Positions 22,307-36,929 are shown, counted from the first letter of the stretch. The stretch: 64,000 nucleotides of DNA from Neoscytalidium dimidiatum (GCA_037367355.1 CM074700.1:62001-126000); one strand, 5' to 3'. Made by a program: numbers and translations. The notes: generated by a model from the letters alone, not told the origin.

Positions 22307-23030
22307 TTATAATAATAGAGTCTCTACTACTAAACTTTAAAGTCGTTTAGTAGATTCGAATTTATTAAAGGATTTATCTTAAAGACGAGGAAAAGAGAGT
22401 AACGATAGAATAAGAAGTTACGTAATATAGAAGTTTAGTAGGCCTTACTATCTCTAAGTTAATATAATATTAAATTAAAACTTTAAGTTAACTATAAGAG
22501 TTAGAATACTATTTAATAAGCGTATTTATATACTATAAGAAAGCTATAATAATCTATTAGATAGTAGAGGATAGTTAGTATTCTTTATTATCTATATATA
22601 GTAGAGAATAGCTATAATCCTTTATTATCTAGTAGGTTTAGTAGGTTCTACGTAATTTAAATGCTAAAGCCTCTTTTTTAGAATCTAACTTCTACTAGTA
22701 TTAGCGGACGATATTATTACTATATTCTTATTCTATAGTACTTACTTTTATCGCCTTTCTATTTTCTACCCGCGTAGTTTTTTATCTTCTACGAGTTCTC
22801 TATTAGACTATATCTTCTTCTTAATTACTACGCTCGTAGGCGTTCTTTCTATATAGGCGGTAGTTATTATCTACTAGTATCTTCGTATACGCCGCTATTT
22901 TATACTTCTAGTCTTTCTATATAAAACTAAGAAGCATAACTCTATTAGACGTAGAGTCTTTAAGACTCTATAACTTATTTTTCTATATAAACTCGCGGCT
23001 CTTATAATTATAAAGCCTATATATTCTAAG
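22307..23030 (-). repeat. Inverted-repeat arm B (~724 bp), probably an LTR
   Basis: The reverse complement of arm A (19,989-20,708), with scattered differences that look mostly like C/T or G/A transitions. It lies directly upstream of the minus-strand gag remnant, as a 5' LTR would. Confidence 0.65.
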
Positions 23031-23902
23031 ATTTATAATAAATTTATTATAGATTTAATAATATTTTTATATCTATTAACTTATTATTATTTAATAAAAT
23101 TATTATAGACTTAGTAATTAAGCGCTTAAAGCTAATATATATATATTATTCTTCTTTATCTCTATATTATTTCTCTACTAGTTTTTTTCTTTAACTACTA
23201 CCGTCTTACTAACGTAATAATATATTACCGCCGCTATTATAGATAATATACCGCCGTATAATAACGCGCTATAGCGTAATAATTATAATATTCTTTTTAT
23301 TAACGCGTTTATAGACTATATTATTTATAAGATACCTTTTAAACTTAATATTCTATTTAAGATACTCGCTATTTACTCTACTAATAAGTCTATAATACTA
23401 TTATAATATTATATAAACGCTATTATAATTATAATAGCCCTTAAATTAGAGCTCTAAACTTATAACTATAATCTTTTCGCTAGCTATAAGCTATACTAAT
23501 AAAATAACGAGTAATATATTTCTTATTATATATTAGAGTTAATTACTAGCGCGGTATAAAATATATATTATAATACGCGCTAAGTTACTTTTACTTATAA
23601 AATAAAGACTAATCTTAATAATAAAAAGATTCTATCTATTATACTATTATATTTTCTAATATACTAACGTAAATAGCTTTATTTTTATTTAACGAGCGTA
23701 TTTTATTTAAAGACCTTTATTTTAACTAGCTTATAGCCTAGATTTCTATTAGTAATATTAGCGATCTAAAAGATAAAGACTTTTATACTAGTATAAACTA
23801 ATAGCTAGACGGTAATTCTAAGCTTACTAATAGAATAAGAGGCTAAGATAACTTAGAATAGTATTTATAAGAAAATATATAGAGGTAAAAGAAAAAGTAG
23901 TT

Positions 23903-24130
23903 AGAGAGCTAAAGATATAAAGAGTAATAACGTTAATAAAAGTAGCGTAAAATATAAATAAAATAGAAAAGAGATTAGAAAGAATAAAAGAGGCGGAGTT
24001 AAGAAAGAAAATAACTAGAGAACTAAAAATATTAGAAGTAATAGCGTTAATAGAAGTAGCGCGAGATATAAGTAAGATAGAAAAGAGATTAAAAAGAATA
24101 AAAAAGGCGGAGTTAAAAGAGAGAGCGGCT
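23903..24130 (+). repeat. Two-copy 114-bp tandem repeat
   Basis: Unit 1 (from AGAGAGCTAAAGATAT at 23,903) and unit 2 (from AGAGAACTAAAAATAT at 24,017) are about 85-90% alike. The 114-bp length is 38 codons and preserves frame, so it was probably an internal peptide repeat of the former protein (residues like 'SKIEKRLKRIKKAEL'). Confidence 0.6.
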
Positions 24131-27100
24131 ATATTATTAAGAATTTATAGCTAAGAAGAATTAAAATTCTATATTTATCAAAAAAGTATTAAGATTTCTA
24201 TTTAAATATCTAAACCGCTAAGTTATAGCGTATAAAAGCTTCTATAAAGATAATATTATAGATAAGAATTTTATTTTAGTTAATAGATTAATACTAGATC
24301 TATCTTAATTATAGCTATAATTTAAACTAACTACTAAGAATATAAGTAGAAAGACTACTAATCTAGTAACGAATAAAGATAAGAGTATAAATTTTAAGAC
24401 TAGAAATAAAGATAAAGATACTACTAAAAACGCTATATTAAAGACGTAAAAGTAAGTAAGAAAGATACTAAAAAGCTATAGCTATATTAATTCTAGACTT
24501 TTTAACGAGTTCTTAATCTTTCTTTATATTCTATTAGATATACTAGATATTCGTAATCTCTAATTTTAATTTAAACTCTACGGTTTAAGATTATATTTAT
24601 TCGTCTATTAATTATTTAGCGTCTAGATAATTATATTTAAGCGTTCTTCTTTCTTTAATAGAAAATTCTTAGCTAATAGTATTAGCTATAGAAAGTTAAT
24701 TATAATTATAATAATTATTATTATATCTTAGAAGTATAGATATTATTAAGTATAGTTTACTATCTAGTAATATATAAAGACGAATAGTAAGAAAATAGCC
24801 TCGCTATATTTTAAACCTCTATATAAAAGCGCGACTAGACTAGCTAATATATAATATTTCTTATAAGATAGATTTCTATTTAGATATTCTTATATAAATA
24901 TATAAATAAATAAAAATAGCCTCTTAATAAAATTTAGTCTAGTCTTAATAGACGTAAGCGTTATAATTTATCTACTACGCCTTTTAGATAACTTTAAACC
25001 TAAATAGAAAAAGTATATTTATTTAAATACTTCTAGTCTAACGTTCTATATTATCTATACGAACGCTAATTCTTAAGCTTATTCTTTCTATTTTAGCGAT
25101 AAGAAGAAAAATTAACTAAATAAGCTATAGCTTAAGTTCGATTCTAATAATATAGATAGTAGAGACTTTAACGCGCGTAGCGGGATATACCTCTAGCTAG
25201 CTAGAAACTCGGCCTTTAAATTTATATTTCTTTCTACGCCCTAGTTAGTTATAAAGTACTTAGTTAATAAGATTAAGAATCTAGTAATTAGTATCGTTTT
25301 TTATAATAAATAGTACGAAAATAAGTCTTTAGATAGCCTACTTTAGAGACTATTCTCTAAAATAAAGCGGTATAATTATAAATTAAAGGCGCTTCTAAAG
25401 ATACTTATATAAGATCTTATTATAATACTAATCTTTATCTCTATAACGCTAATTAACTAAGGCTTAGTAGGCCTAGTTAAGACTATTAAGGCTATTATTA
25501 ATAGTAGCTATACTAAAGATAATTAACGCTCGTCTATAATCTAGCTAGAAAGAGTTAATAACTTAGTTAAATCTTAGAATTAAATTATAAAAGAAAAATT
25601 AAGCGATAGCGAATTTAAAATAAAGTCTAAGTAATTTTTTAAGCTATACTAGTAGCTTATTCTCTTTCGCGAAGTCTTAATATAATAGTTTAATAAGCGA
25701 TTTATTATTTTAGTTCTATTATATAAGTATATAATAATCTATTATCTAATATTCGTTTAGCTATAGAAAGATATTAATAAAGTTATAAAAAGAGCCTAGA
25801 AAAAAATAGCGGCTTTATACTAGAATATAGAGAATATTACTAGACTTATAAATTAAAAAGATAAGATAGCACTCTAAAAACTTTTAATTTAATAATAAAG
25901 ATTTAAAGAGTAGTAGAAAACTTCTACTATACTTAGTCTTTTTAGTATTAGCTCGTTATCTTAAAAGTAAAAAGTAGAAAAATCTTCTTTTAACTTAAAA
26001 GAAACTAGTCTTAAACTTATAGTATAAGATATAGTATTACTCTAAAGAAATTAAGAATCTCTATTACTTAAATATCTAACTTAAGATCTCGCTATTTTTT
26101 AAATACTAGAAAGATCTAATTAGATACTTAATAAAGACTTAGTAGATATTTAAGCTTATTAATAAGGCGGATAATTTCTTTACTAATTCTATAGAAAGAG
26201 TAAAAAAAGAAGAAAAAAAACCGCTAGCTTAAAAAGAGAAATTTATAATAGAGTCTTATATATTAGTTACTAACGCTATTCTAGTAGAGGTAAATAGTAT
26301 TATTATTAGTTATTTAGATTCTTTAGAGGTTAATTAATTATCTATTATAGGCTCTTTATTAGTAGTACGACTATAATATTATTTATACTATTAATTATAA
26401 CTCTAATAGTACTCTAATTAGCGTATCTATTTAGAAGAAAGATAAGAAAGCTATCTAATCTTTTTAAAAGAGTAATAATATTCGATTTCTAGTAATAGAT
26501 ACTAGTAAAACGTATGCTAATATTACTCTTAATAGTAGCTATTAATTAGTACTTCTAGTACTAAAATATAAAGATATAGCTAACTAGTAGTACTTTAGTA
26601 GGACTTACTAAGTCTCTTAGATAAAACGCGTCGTATACGCTTACTATATAGTTATAACGGCTCCGTCTTTAAAGATTAAGAAAGTACTACTATTAGATTA
26701 AGATTAAAGAGATACGATTAATAGTAGTATCTTCTTTATTATATAAATAGACTTAGAAGTAACTAGATAGCTTAGTTTTATAAATAAATAGAAATAATAA
26801 AGCTTTATTACTTACGTACTAAATTACTATATAATCGCTCTTTATATACGTTTATTTTTTTTTATATATATTTATCTAGAAAACCGCTTAATATACTTTT
26901 TAATTAGCGGCGATAGCCTTTAGTAAGCTAATATAATTAATAGTCTATAATAGTCTTTAATAGACTTCTATAACTAATAGATACTAGTACTAAAATACTT
27001 ATATTCGCGTATATATAAATCTTTTAAGAATTTAGAAATTTAGTTCTAATAAAATTTATTATAGTATATAAGTCGTATATATATTCTTCTATACGACTCG

Positions 27101-30100
27101 ATAAAATAGAAGAATTTAGATATCTATTTATAAGCGTTTTCTATACTACTATAATTATAATAGTATTAAATAAAAAAGATATTAATACTACTCTAGCGCT
27201 AATAATTATATTAGAAATTATAATATTACTAGAGGTATTTAAAATCTCTTATAGATACTTATAGCCTACTATAAGCTATATTAATCTATAGTATTCTTCT
27301 TAGCTAGCGCTCTATTCTTAATTAGAGTTTAATCTAGTCTTTTATTTAGTCTATCGCTATACTATACTAGTTTATTATATTAATTACTCTAGACTATTTA
27401 TATATAAGTCTAACTATTTTACGTCTAGCGTATTTAAGTCTTAGATAGTAATAAGCGATACGTTATATCGTATATTTAATACGTTCTCTACTTATAATAA
27501 TTCTTAGCTATTAACTTATTACTCTTCTTACGCTTATTAATTAATATAGTATTTATATTTAAAAGTTTATAGCGATATACTACTTAGCGCTACTAACTTA
27601 TAATTAGCGAGATTAAAGCTATTCTTAACATCTTTAAGAGAATATTCTAATAGTTATAAGACTCTATAGTAGATAAACTATAAAATTAATAGTTACTAGG
27701 CTATAAGTTCTAAGATCGTATAATATAGAGACGGCTAGATAGAGTAATAAATAAAATATAGATTAAAGTTTTATCTATAAGAACGAAAAGAGATATAAAG
27801 AAGAAGATTTATATTTATAATATATTTAGAATAATAGTATTTAGACTTAACTATAATTATAGGCGGTAAGAATTTAAGTACTATTAGAATAAAAAACGCG
27901 ACTTAAAGGCGTTATTAAATTCTTCTTTCTTATTATCTATACTTTTATCTCTATTTATATATAATCTAAACGCGGACTATTTATTAAATATAATTATTAA
28001 GGTAACGAGAAATAATAAGAATAAGATATAGCTATTTATAGTTAGAGAGCTAGTTATTCTAGACTTATATATAGGTTATCTATAGTCTATCTCTAATCTT
28101 TTATATAACGTATTTATTAAGTATTTATTATTAAGTATATCGCTTAAATACTAGTCTAATTATAATAAAATACGCTTTAACTTTAATATATAAACGAGTA
28201 AGAATTATTAATAATATTATATTAAGGTCTTATATTAACTATATATAAAAGTAGAAAAGAGAATATATTTATATTAAACGTAAATATAATAAGTAGTCTA
28301 ATTTACTTATCTAAAAGTAGACTTTAAAATACGCGTAGTGTTATTATATTACTTATAATTACTAAAACTAACTATTTAAAGGCCGCCTATAGCTTAGTAG
28401 ATAAAAGATTATAAATAATTAAATAGAGTAGAAAGAGAATTATAAGAAGACTTAAATATAAGACGTAGAAACCTATATAAGTAAGCGCTATTCTATTATT
28501 AGAAACTTAAGAACTTATATTTAAAATATAGCTACTATTTATTTTAAACGTAAATCTATTAGATATAGTATTATTTCTAGATAGAGCTATTTTATTCTAT
28601 AAAGAGGATTTAGTTAGAGTTAGATTATAAAAGAGCTCTATTACTTAATTTAACTATATTTAGCCGTTTTATATTCTTAGACTAGTATTCTACTATAGAT
28701 ATAAATAAAAGTAAGCTAAACTTATAATAAAAGTATAGTTCTTTCTATATATTAGTAAAGATATTAGAATAAATATTAATAGTATTATTAATAGCTTTTA
28801 CTAGTATATAGACGTACTAAAATTACTACTAGTAACTATTAATAGAAGAAAGATTTATATTAACGTGGTTCTTAGACGCGTATTTTTAAGTTAAATACTT
28901 AATTATAAAAATAGTAAATACTATTTATAAGAGATACTATATAAATATATTATCGCATTTATTAGATTTATTAAATATATCTTAATTTAGTATAAGCGCT
29001 TCTTAGTAGCGGTAGATAGCTAGCGCTTAAGAATAATAGATAAATTATATATAATTTAGATTAAGATCTAGCGTTTAGATATCTACGAGTATTTATTTTA
29101 ATATATAATTATCGAGTAAAAGAATCTAATAAATAGGCTATAATTAGCTAGTAGAGAATATAATAGTCTATTATAACTTACTTAAGCGTTTAGCTTTTAT
29201 CTCGTTTAAGATATCGTTTATTATATAGTCTTTCTATTAACGTATAGTATCTAGCTTTTTTAATACGCGTTTTAAGTTTTATTAAGTTATTCTATATTAT
29301 TTTACGTTATCTAATTATAGTATTTAGAGAATTTACTCTAAAGACTTAAAACTACGTAATTTTAACTTATAATAGAGGATCTATTATATAATCTACTAGA
29401 ATATTACGCTTTAATATTTAATATCTATATATAGTATATAAGAAAATAATACGCATACAATTAATATATATATTTTAAATTTCCGTCTATTTACTTCGCT
29501 AGTTACTTTTCTTTTATTTTATTTAAGCTATTCTTATATCCTCTTTTTTTTTCTTTATTACTCTCTCTTAAGACTAGACGTCTCTATTTAAGAAGTAATA
29601 AGATTAGATATAGTAAACGAATAGCCCTATAAGCGCTATATAAAAATAGCGTAGAAGTAGTCTCGGCTAGTATATTTAACTAAGATATAAAAGCCCTTTA
29701 AAGTTATTAAGTATAGCTAATTTAATTTTATAGTAGAGAGATCTCTTTAGAAAGCGCCGCTATCGCTATAATAAGATATTAAATTACGTCTAATCTAGAG
29801 TAAATATAAATATCTTTTTCTTTATCTCTACTAGATAGTTTTTTAACGAGTTTACCTCTAATCTCTATTTAAACGAGATTAATAGTAGTAGTATAATTAA
29901 TATTAATAACTATAAACTATTTAATTAAAGAGGAAAGCCTTAGTTTTAATCTAATTACGTATCTATAAATAACTAGAGAATTTAAAGACGAAGAAGATAA
30001 ACCGCGTTATAGAAAGTATTCTAAAGTAAAACTCTAGATATCTTTTTATCTCTATTTTTTAAGTTTAAGTTATATACTCGCGCTAAATACTTTATCTATA

Positions 30101-31844
30101 ATAACTAAACTTACTATAGTAAGAGTATATTAGATATAACTAAGTCTAACTATTTAAAGATTTAAAAAGTAAGTAACTACTATTTCTTTAATATAATACT
30201 AATAATTATTAGCTATATAACTTAATCTAATAGTAGTAGTTAGATAGTCTTAAAAAGATTTAGCTAATAATTAATATTATATACTCGTATTTATTTTATA
30301 ATAGCTAAGAAGAGCTAGCGTACTTAACGCGTAAGAATTAAATTCTAGATAATAATTAATTTATCTATAAAAATTAGAGCAAACTAGTAAGAGTTTTATA
30401 AGAACTATAGCTTTTAACTAATATAGATATAGAAAATAAATATTAGAAAAAGACGTTTTTTAGCTTAACTATTAATTAAGATAATATTAGTTATCTTTTT
30501 TAATAACGATAGTCTTACTAATTATTCTAAAATAAGAAGATTATTTTAGTCTATTCTACTAGAAGTAATTATCTTCTCTACTAGTCTTCTTTATAAGGCT
30601 ATTAAGGACTTTATATATAAAGAAAAAGAAAAATAGCGTTTAAAGATATCTTTTATCTATCGTATATAATAATTCTTAATAATATTATAACTAACTAACT
30701 AAAATATTTAGATAACTACTATTATATATTAGAGAGCTAGTATAAGATATTCTAGAGACGTTAAAATATAACTCTTAATATATTTAAAGATAGACTTACT
30801 AGACTTATCTCTTAACGAGAATAGTAGCTTAGTTTTAATAAAGTAGATAATTCTTATATAGATAGAATTAATAATCTTAAAGACGTATAGATCGCTTTAA
30901 AATCTACTACTTATTAAGTCTCTTTAGTAACTTCTTAATTAGCTAGTAATCTATAATTAAAAGATTCTTATTTAGCCTATAAATAATACGTTAATAAAGT
31001 ATCTTATAAGAAAACGCCTATAAATATATTATATATTAGTTCTACTCTTAAAGATAGTACTAGATATAAAAATAACTTATTATTATTATCTTTAAGAGTT
31101 ATAACGAATTAAAACGATAACTAGTTAATATATTTAAATAATTTCTTATCTATTGCTCTTTTTAATAATTAAGTATCTATTCTCTAATTTTTTACTATCG
31201 TATATCTACTAATTATTTAAGTAGTCGCCTAATTTATAATCTAAAATTTCTTTTTATTAACGTTCTCGTTTCTTTAGTAATAAATATTCTATTTCTATAT
31301 AAAGCTTTAAGGAGAATCTTATATATTTAATCTATTATAATCTTATTCTAATAATTAGATTTAATAGACCTTAATTCTTACTTAAATTTAAAGAATAGTT
31401 TTCTTTAATTATATTAGTATTATTTAAAGATCTTCTAGAGAAGCTTAAAGTTAATAGCAAGAAATACTAGATTAACTATTATAGAAAAAAACGATAATTA
31501 ACGCGTAAGAAATCCGCTAATAACTAGCTAAGATATAGAACTTTTTTTATCTTTAGCGTATATTAGTTAAATTAAGAGTATAGTAATTTTATAGCTAGAT
31601 TAAAATAAAATAGACTTATAATAATAATATTTTATATATAATCTCTTTTTTTTTCTTTTCTAGCTCTTATATTATATAATAGAGTAGTTCTTTAAAGAAT
31701 AATATAGGCTACTAGAGGGAAGTTACTAAAGAAAGAGTATAAACTTATAAATTTATTTTATATATTATAATCTATATATTATTATAGAAGACTAAAAGTA
31801 TTAAAAATATAAAATATAATTAAATATACTAGACGCTCTAGACG

Positions 31845-31849
31845 CTCTA
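31845..31849. repeat. Target-site duplication CTCTA (left copy)
   Basis: CTCTA directly precedes the left LTR and is matched by CTCTA at 38,420-38,424 right after the other LTR. Five base pairs is the usual size for gypsy integration. Confidence 0.7.
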
Positions 31850-32233
31850 TATTACGCTAGGACTCTTTCTAGGGGAGTTAGGGCGCGTCGTTAGATAGCT
31901 TAAGCTTTCTAGGGGCGATATAGTAGTAGATAGGGGAGGTTTATATAATAGCAGGGTAGGAATTAATTAATAAGTTAACTACGAGGGTCCTAACTACGCT
32001 AAATAAGTATAGTCTATATATAGTAAGTAATCGGTACGATTAGTAGTAATCTATAATATTAACCTACTAATTAATACTAATTAGTAGTCCGAGCTCTACT
32101 AAGCGAGTATACGGTGGTTTAGCGTATTAGTATCGGTAGGTATTCTACCGAGTAAGCCCCGAGTTAGTTACGTAGGCGGTAAGTAGTCGTAGAGTTTCGT
32201 TATCCGCCTTTTCTAGGCGACTATACTATAATA
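31850..32233 (-). repeat. 3' LTR (element orientation) of gypsy element, 384 bp
   Basis: Nearly identical to 38,036-38,419 and exactly the same length. Both begin TATTACG and end ATAATA. The expected TG...CA ends now read TA...TA, each being one RIP-type transition. Confidence 0.85.
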
Positions 32234-32248
32234 CTATCCCCCCTCTAG
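32234..32248 (-). other. Polypurine tract of the gypsy element
   Basis: The minus strand reads TAGAGGGGGGATAG immediately next to the LTR at 31,850-32,233. A purine tract here is the primer site for plus-strand DNA synthesis and fixes the element's orientation as minus. Confidence 0.7.
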
Positions 32249-35200
32249 GTAACCTTCGGCCCGAAAGTCGAGTATAAAGGTAGTTAAGCTCCCTACTTAG
32301 TTCCCTTAAGGTTATTTCTTACCGTTATATCTAATTCCGCTCGTCGATACGCGCTTCTTACTCGTATTCTTCGTAACGGTACTAACGCTTCTAGACGTTA
32401 TTCTTTTTATATAGAGAGACCTTATCTTTATTATCTTATATCGCCAGATTCTAAGAGGTGTTACGAGTATACTAAGCGAGGCTACCTTTATTCCTTTCCT
32501 TTTAATATAGCTTCCCCGGTTGAGTTTCGTCGCGTAGATTAATAACGGGACCGGGTACGAGCTTAGATTAAGTAGACCTAGCGCGAGATCGAAAGGGATA
32601 AAGCTAAGATTTAGCGGTTATAAGAGGAGGCTTAACGTTTAGTTCGTCGTACCGCTACTTCTTAGTCTAAGGTAATCCGCCTATTACGGATACTTTCCTT
32701 TCTAGATTCCCGGAGTTAGGAGTTATTTAAGCGGGAGTTAGCGGCTATTACGGCTAAGGAGGCGTAGGAGGCGCGGGCGGCTTAGGGGTCCTTATTATCT
32801 AGTTTAGGCGGTAGTAACGTAGTAGGTTCCGACGGGCTAGTTTCTTAAGAGGTACCGGTAGACTAGTTTTAGGTATCCTTAACGCCTTCTCCGGGGTTTA
32901 CGTTATAGGAGGATACTCTAGGTTTAGGCGGTTAGGGTTTCGTCGATAGTATTTATAGATAAGTTTCTCGTAGTTAAGGTAAGAGATTAGTTCCTATAAG
33001 GGTTTCTACGGATTCCCGGCGGAATCCGCTCCTTCCTATTTAATAAGGTACTTAAATTAACCGTCGATCTAGTCTCTATCTAGGATTTTCTCTACGTCCT
33101 ATTCTTTATCGGCGTTATCGGGGTGTATTTTAAGTTCTAGGTTAGGTTCGGCGTTACTATATACGGGTTCGAGTAAAGAGATATAAAAAACTAGGTATAT
33201 ACCTACTTATTCTAGCAATCTAAGTTTAAAGGAAATAGGTAAAAGTTTTTTCTTAATTTAGTAGGGTCTAATTTTCTTATAGTCTAATTTATCGTTTAAT
33301 CGTATTATTTTAATGTTTTTTCTAAGGAGCTAGACTTTATCCCCCTCCTTTAGGGGCGGCGACGCCTAGCGCCGTTTATTATAGTATATAGCCATTCGGT
33401 ATATAGTAAATTTAATGTCTCGGGCTAGTTCCTAGTATAGTTCGCGTAGCTAGTCTACTCTAAGTATAGCTTTTTAGGCGAGTACTTCGTAGATCTAAAG
33501 TTCTCCGAAGGTAGTAGAGTTAAATCCGTAGTTAGCGTAGAAGGGCGTAGTTTATATAGCTTTTATTAATATACTATTATACGCGTATTAGGCTAATAGT
33601 AGGAGTTTAACCTAGTTATTTTATCTATAGTTTAGGTAGAATCTTAGGTACTATTCTAGTATCTAGTTAGTTCGTTCTATTTATCCGTTAGTTTACGGGT
33701 ATACCGTTATTAATATCTTATATTTAGTTCCTAACTTATAGACTAGGGTTTACTAGAACTTAGCTCTAAATTATAGGTCTCGGTCCGTAATTAGTTTCTT
33801 AGGCATCCCGTAGTAGGCGAAGATATATCTAAGGAAGAGGTAGGCGTAGCCCTCCGCTCCGATTTTCTTATTATAAGGGATAAAGTATACCTATTTTATT
33901 AGACGGTCGACGATAACTAGGATAGTATTATATTATACTTTAGTTACGGGGTCTACTAAATTTAGTAGGTCGGTAATAAAATCTATTATAATCGATTTCT
34001 AGGGTTTAGTTAGTATTATAATAAGCTATAGTTATCCGTATAGTATATATCGTGCCGCCTTATTCTTTACGTATTCGTTATATTCCTAGATGACTTTTTC
34101 TACTATTTTCCTTATTCGAGGAAAGTAGAAGTATCTTATAAGCCGTTCTAAGGTTCTTATTCTTTCTAGGTATCCGTAAACTACGGACTCGTAGTATTCC
34201 TTTATTAGCCGTTTGCGTAGGGGTGTAGGTACGTAGATTTTTCTATAGAATAGTATGTTGCCTCTATAGTCTTAGACTAGGTCGGGGTCGTTATATTCGG
34301 GGGTGCCTATTCGTTAAAGTAGTTCTTAGAATAGCGGATTATTATTATATTTTCCTTAGATAATTTATTTCTAAGTAGCGGTATTATCTTCTTCCTCGTT
34401 TACTATTCCTTCCGTAGTTTCTCTAAGTATTAGTATAGGTTCCTTATCCTATAGTTCCTCTTCGTTCTCCGGCTCTTACTCTAGTATTAGGTCTTATAGA
34501 GGTTCGTCGTTATCGATAGGACTCTCTAGCCTTATAATAGGTGCTAGTATTCGTTCTTTCTAGGGTACGTCGGATTCTTTAATAATTCGGGGGCGGTTAG
34601 GGTCTAACGTACCGTCGCTATTTTATCGTAGTACCGCTAGCGATAGTTCTAGCTTTCCTTCTACGTAGTCGGCTCTACGGCTAAGTACGTCGGCCTTACT
34701 ATTTTTACTTTCTTTGTAGTAGTAGATCTTAAAGTAGAAGGAGGCGAGTTATTCTATCTATCGTACTTATCTTCTATTTAATACCTTAGTAGTTATAAAG
34801 TATCCTAGATTCTTATAATCCGAATATACCGTAATTTCGTAGTTAGCTCCCTTAAGGTAGTGTCGCTATTCCTTAAATACGGTAATAATTACGAGTAGTT
34901 CTTTATCGTATATCTCGTAATTAAGTTCCGTAGGCGATATTTTTCGGGAGTAATACGTAATAGGGTATAACCTTCCCTTATCGTCTAGCTAGCTAAGGGT
35001 AGCGCCGATAGTATAGTTAGATACGTCGGTTTCGAGGTAGAGTAGCTTATCGGAGTCGAATATAATTAGTATCGGTACTTCTATAAAGGCCCTTTTAAGT
35101 TAGTTAAACGCCTCTTACTAGGGTTCCTCCTAGGCGAAGGGGATGTCCTTTCGGATAAGTCGGATTAGTGGTTCGGCTATATATAAGTATCGTTCGATAA

Positions 35201-36929
35201 ATCGTCGGTAGAAGTTAGTAAATCCTAAAGAAAATATACTTAACTACGTTTCTTAGTTCTAGCTACTTTAGAATATCTTCTACCTTTTTTAGGTCTATAA
35301 CTATCTTTCCTAGTTCGATAATAAAGCCTAGAAATTCTACCTTTTAGGTATAGAAGGTGCATTTTTCTAGTTTAACGGAGAGGTTATATTCGAGTAGTTT
35401 CTAGAGGACTTTAGATATATATTCCTTATATTCTTTAAGGGTTTCTAAGTATATTAGAATATCGTCGAGGTAGGCTATATAGAATCGGTCTAGATATTCC
35501 CATAGGACGTAGTTAACGAGGGCTTAGAATATAGTAGGAGCGTTAGTAAGTCCGAAAGGCATTACTAAGTATTCGTATAGGCCGTATCGAGTTCTAAATA
35601 TAGTTTTCTATTTATATCCTTTCTTAATTCGAATAAGGTAGTACCTATCCCGTAGGTCTAGCTTAGTAAAGAACCGCGCTCCGGAGAGGCGATTCCTTAG
35701 TTTATCGATACAAGGTAGAGGGTAGCGGTCTTTAATAGTAATATCGTTTAGGGATCTATAATCTATATAGAGGCGTAACTTACCTCCGGGCTTTAGTATA
35801 AAGAGGACGGGGAATCCTACTAAGGACTAAGAGGGTCGGATATATCTCTTCTTTAGTAATAAGTCTAAGTATTCCCTTATTACTTATAACTCCCTTTCCG
35901 ATATTAGGTATAAGGGTCTAAATCGGAGTTTAGTACCTAGTTTTAGGTTAATCTTATAGTCCTATAGTTTATATTCCGGTAGTACGTCTTTAATCTTTTC
36001 TCTAAAAATTTTCTTAAACCGATAGTATTCCTTAGAAACGCTATTAAGGTATTATTCGTATATCCTAGTAGGGTTATCTCCTTCTACGAATATTAGGTAG
36101 TCTAGTTTTTCTCGTCTAGTAGTACTAATCTATTAGGTTCTTTTCTTATTCGTAGTAGTAGAGCGATACTATATTATTCTAATTACTTACCCCTTCTTTC
36201 GGATCCTTTCTAGCGTAGCTTTCGAAATTAGGCTTACGTAGGTAATCGGTTTAGTTATAGTACGTGGTTTCTATTCTAGTTCTTAATTTCGTTCTCTAGA
36301 CTTAAGAATAATTCCTCTATTATTCTAATCGTATTATATTTTCTATTTCTTTTACTAAGGGATGCCTAGAATAATATTATACTTAGGGATCCTAGTAACG
36401 TCTAGATAGATACGTTCTCTATAGTTTTTATATTCGAGGGTTAGTTTCGGGGTTTCGATAATTACCTTTCTATCTCTAAAGGAGCTAGGGGATCTATTAA
36501 TAGTTCTTAGCTAATATAGTTAGTCCTTTTCTCTAGGTTTTAGGTTGGCTTTTTCTACGAATTAGTTTAAGACGTAGTTTTCTTATAATACGAAGTTGAT
36601 AAGGGTAAGCGCTTATCGTCTATTAATTTTTATTACGATAACCTAGTAGTTTCCGTATTCTACGGAATCCCCCTCGCTTTCTAGTAGGTATCCTATAGTT
36701 TTTCTAGTTAATACTACTATAGTTCTATAGGATAGGGGGCTCGCCTACTATAGCTCTAGTTTAGTAGGCGTTTCTAGTTTTTTAGATAGTACCCGCTAAT
36801 ATTCTTAGCCTCCTAGTAAATAGGGTAGGCCTCGATACTATAAGTAGACTAGTAGATAGTATTATAGTCGGGGGTCTTAGGCCGTTCTTTAGTAGCCGAG
36901 GTAGTTTTCTTATCGTTAGTCCGCTAGTT

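Larger units (their letters stand above)
23031..31849. other. 8.8 kb of saturated RIP, unclassified degenerate repeat DNA
   Basis: Extremely TpA-rich DNA with almost no CpA or TpG; isolated exceptions occur, for example near 27,629, 28,865, 30,370 and 31,155. Long low-stop stretches appear if TAG/TAA are read through, for example lysine/leucine-rich helical text on the plus strand at about 23,880-24,500 and further such text at 28,400-29,400. No RT, integrase, transposase or helicase motif could be identified with confidence. It is most likely one or more nested transposable elements older or more damaged than their neighbours. Confidence 0.7.
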
